The notes below the pieces were generated by a model. That model did no database searches, was not told where the DNA came from, and saw only the letters and a list, made by a program, of their open reading frames with translations. From contig NC_051070.1 in the NCBI RefSeq assembly GCF_004664715.2, positions 72,358,200 to 72,422,199 on the forward strand: a DNA stretch of 64,000 nucleotides, written 5' to 3'. Source of the DNA: Peromyscus leucopus. Taxonomy: Eukaryota; Chordata; Mammalia; Rodentia; Cricetidae. Made by a program: the position numbers and the translations under genes. Below, in pieces: positions 63,146 to 64,000 of this stretch (position 1 is its first letter; the number at the start of each line of letters is the position of its first letter).

Positions 63146-63307
<162 letters not shown>

Positions 63308-63331
63308 ACAAGTCCTATTACCCTTCTGGTT

Positions 63332-63824
63332 TGTGCTGGCTAGTTTTTTTGTTTTATTTAATTTTATTTGGTTTTGTTTTATTTTGTTGTTGCTTTTTTT
63401 CCCTTTGTTTTCTGTTTTTTGGTCAACTTGATGCAAGCTAGAGAGTCATTTGAGAGGAGGGGACCTCAACTGAGAAAACGCCTCAATAAGACCAGTCTGT
63501 CGGCACATCTGGGGGGCATTGTCCATTAATGATTATGTAGGAGGGTCCGGCTCACTGTGGACGATGCCACCCCTAGAAAGGTGGTCCTGAATTATATAAG
63601 AAAGCATGCTGAGGAAAGCATGGAGAGCTAGTAAGTAAACAGTATTTCTCCATGATCTCTGCTTCAGTTCCTGCCTCCAGGTTCCAGGTTCTTGCTTTCA
63701 GGTCCTTTTCTGACTTTCTTTCATGATGGGCTGCGATCGAGATGTTCAAGATGGAAATAAACCCCTTTGCTCCCAAGTTGCTGTTGGTCATGATGTTTTT
63801 ATCACAGTGATAGAAGCTAAGACA
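63332..63824 (+). mobile_element. MaLR LTR (MT/ORR1 group)
   Basis: Begins TGTGCTGGCTAG and ends AAGCTAAGACA. GGTCAACTTGATGCAAGC, a TATA-like ATTATATAAG near 63591, and AATAAACCC near 63757 are in LTR order. A T-rich expansion lies after the start (63345-63420). No clear 5-bp duplication. Confidence 0.8.
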
Positions 63825-64000
63825 CTGTTAGAGGGTTGCTTTATTTGATTCATTTCTTTTAGAATAACCGTTGAGACCAAGGTAAATTCTGAAGTAGCGG
63901 TTACGGAAATTGAGAGCTGCTCACATCCATTCCAGCGAGGCTTTCTGGTTCTGATCCAACCACCTACTGCTCGAATATTTCTTTTCCCAGTGGCGTCACT
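63825..64000. other. No recognised feature
   Basis: Unassigned to the end of the window. Confidence 0.4.

Overview
This is mammalian, muroid-rodent DNA, most likely from a cricetid (hamster, vole or deer-mouse group). Dozens of B1 and B2 SINEs, B3/B4-type SINEs, tRNA-derived ID elements, rodent L1 pieces, MaLR elements and many class II (6-bp target site) LTRs are seen directly. The cricetid call is an inference from the B1 sequence type and the abundance of mys-like LTRs. There are no bacterial operons, CRISPR arrays or cellular RNA genes.

The only convincing host gene is an intact single-exon olfactory receptor (class II, 311 codons, 42436-43371, + strand) with a good splice acceptor just before the coding exon. 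The rest is intergenic and dominated by nested retroelements.

Layout. 0-3 kb: nested solo LTRs, one LTR inside another, and an LTR inside an LTR-like block inside a SINE. 3.8-8.9 kb: a MaLR provirus-like element whose two LTRs share the same dimeric structure; it has been invaded by four solo LTRs, an L1 tail and two B1s. 9-20 kb: old L1, SINEs, microsatellites, a young ID element, a long minus-strand LTR and a tandem-repeat LTR. 20-27.4 kb: a solo LTR, several SINEs, and an L1 carrying an LTR and a B1, then another L1 carrying an ID element. 27.5-31.2 kb: a complete minus-strand LTR-to-LTR class II ERV with a 6-bp target duplication, a degraded tRNA-Lys-type primer site and a nested solo LTR. 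31-42 kb: SINEs, a long CA-rich tract, a HAL1/L1-like stretch and otherwise unassigned DNA. 42.4-43.4 kb: the olfactory receptor. 43.7-47 kb: a dense B1/B2 cluster. 47.1-49.4 kb: a plus-strand relative of the 27.5-kb ERV with a broken gag (capsid and nucleocapsid) remnant and a different LTR. 50-64 kb: SINEs, L1 pieces, MaLR LTRs and microsatellites.

The most informative result is the set of target site duplications readable by eye, which proves insertion boundaries and orders many events. Names of repeat families are given from recognition and should be read as family-level calls. Without a repeat library some LTR subfamily names stay open.
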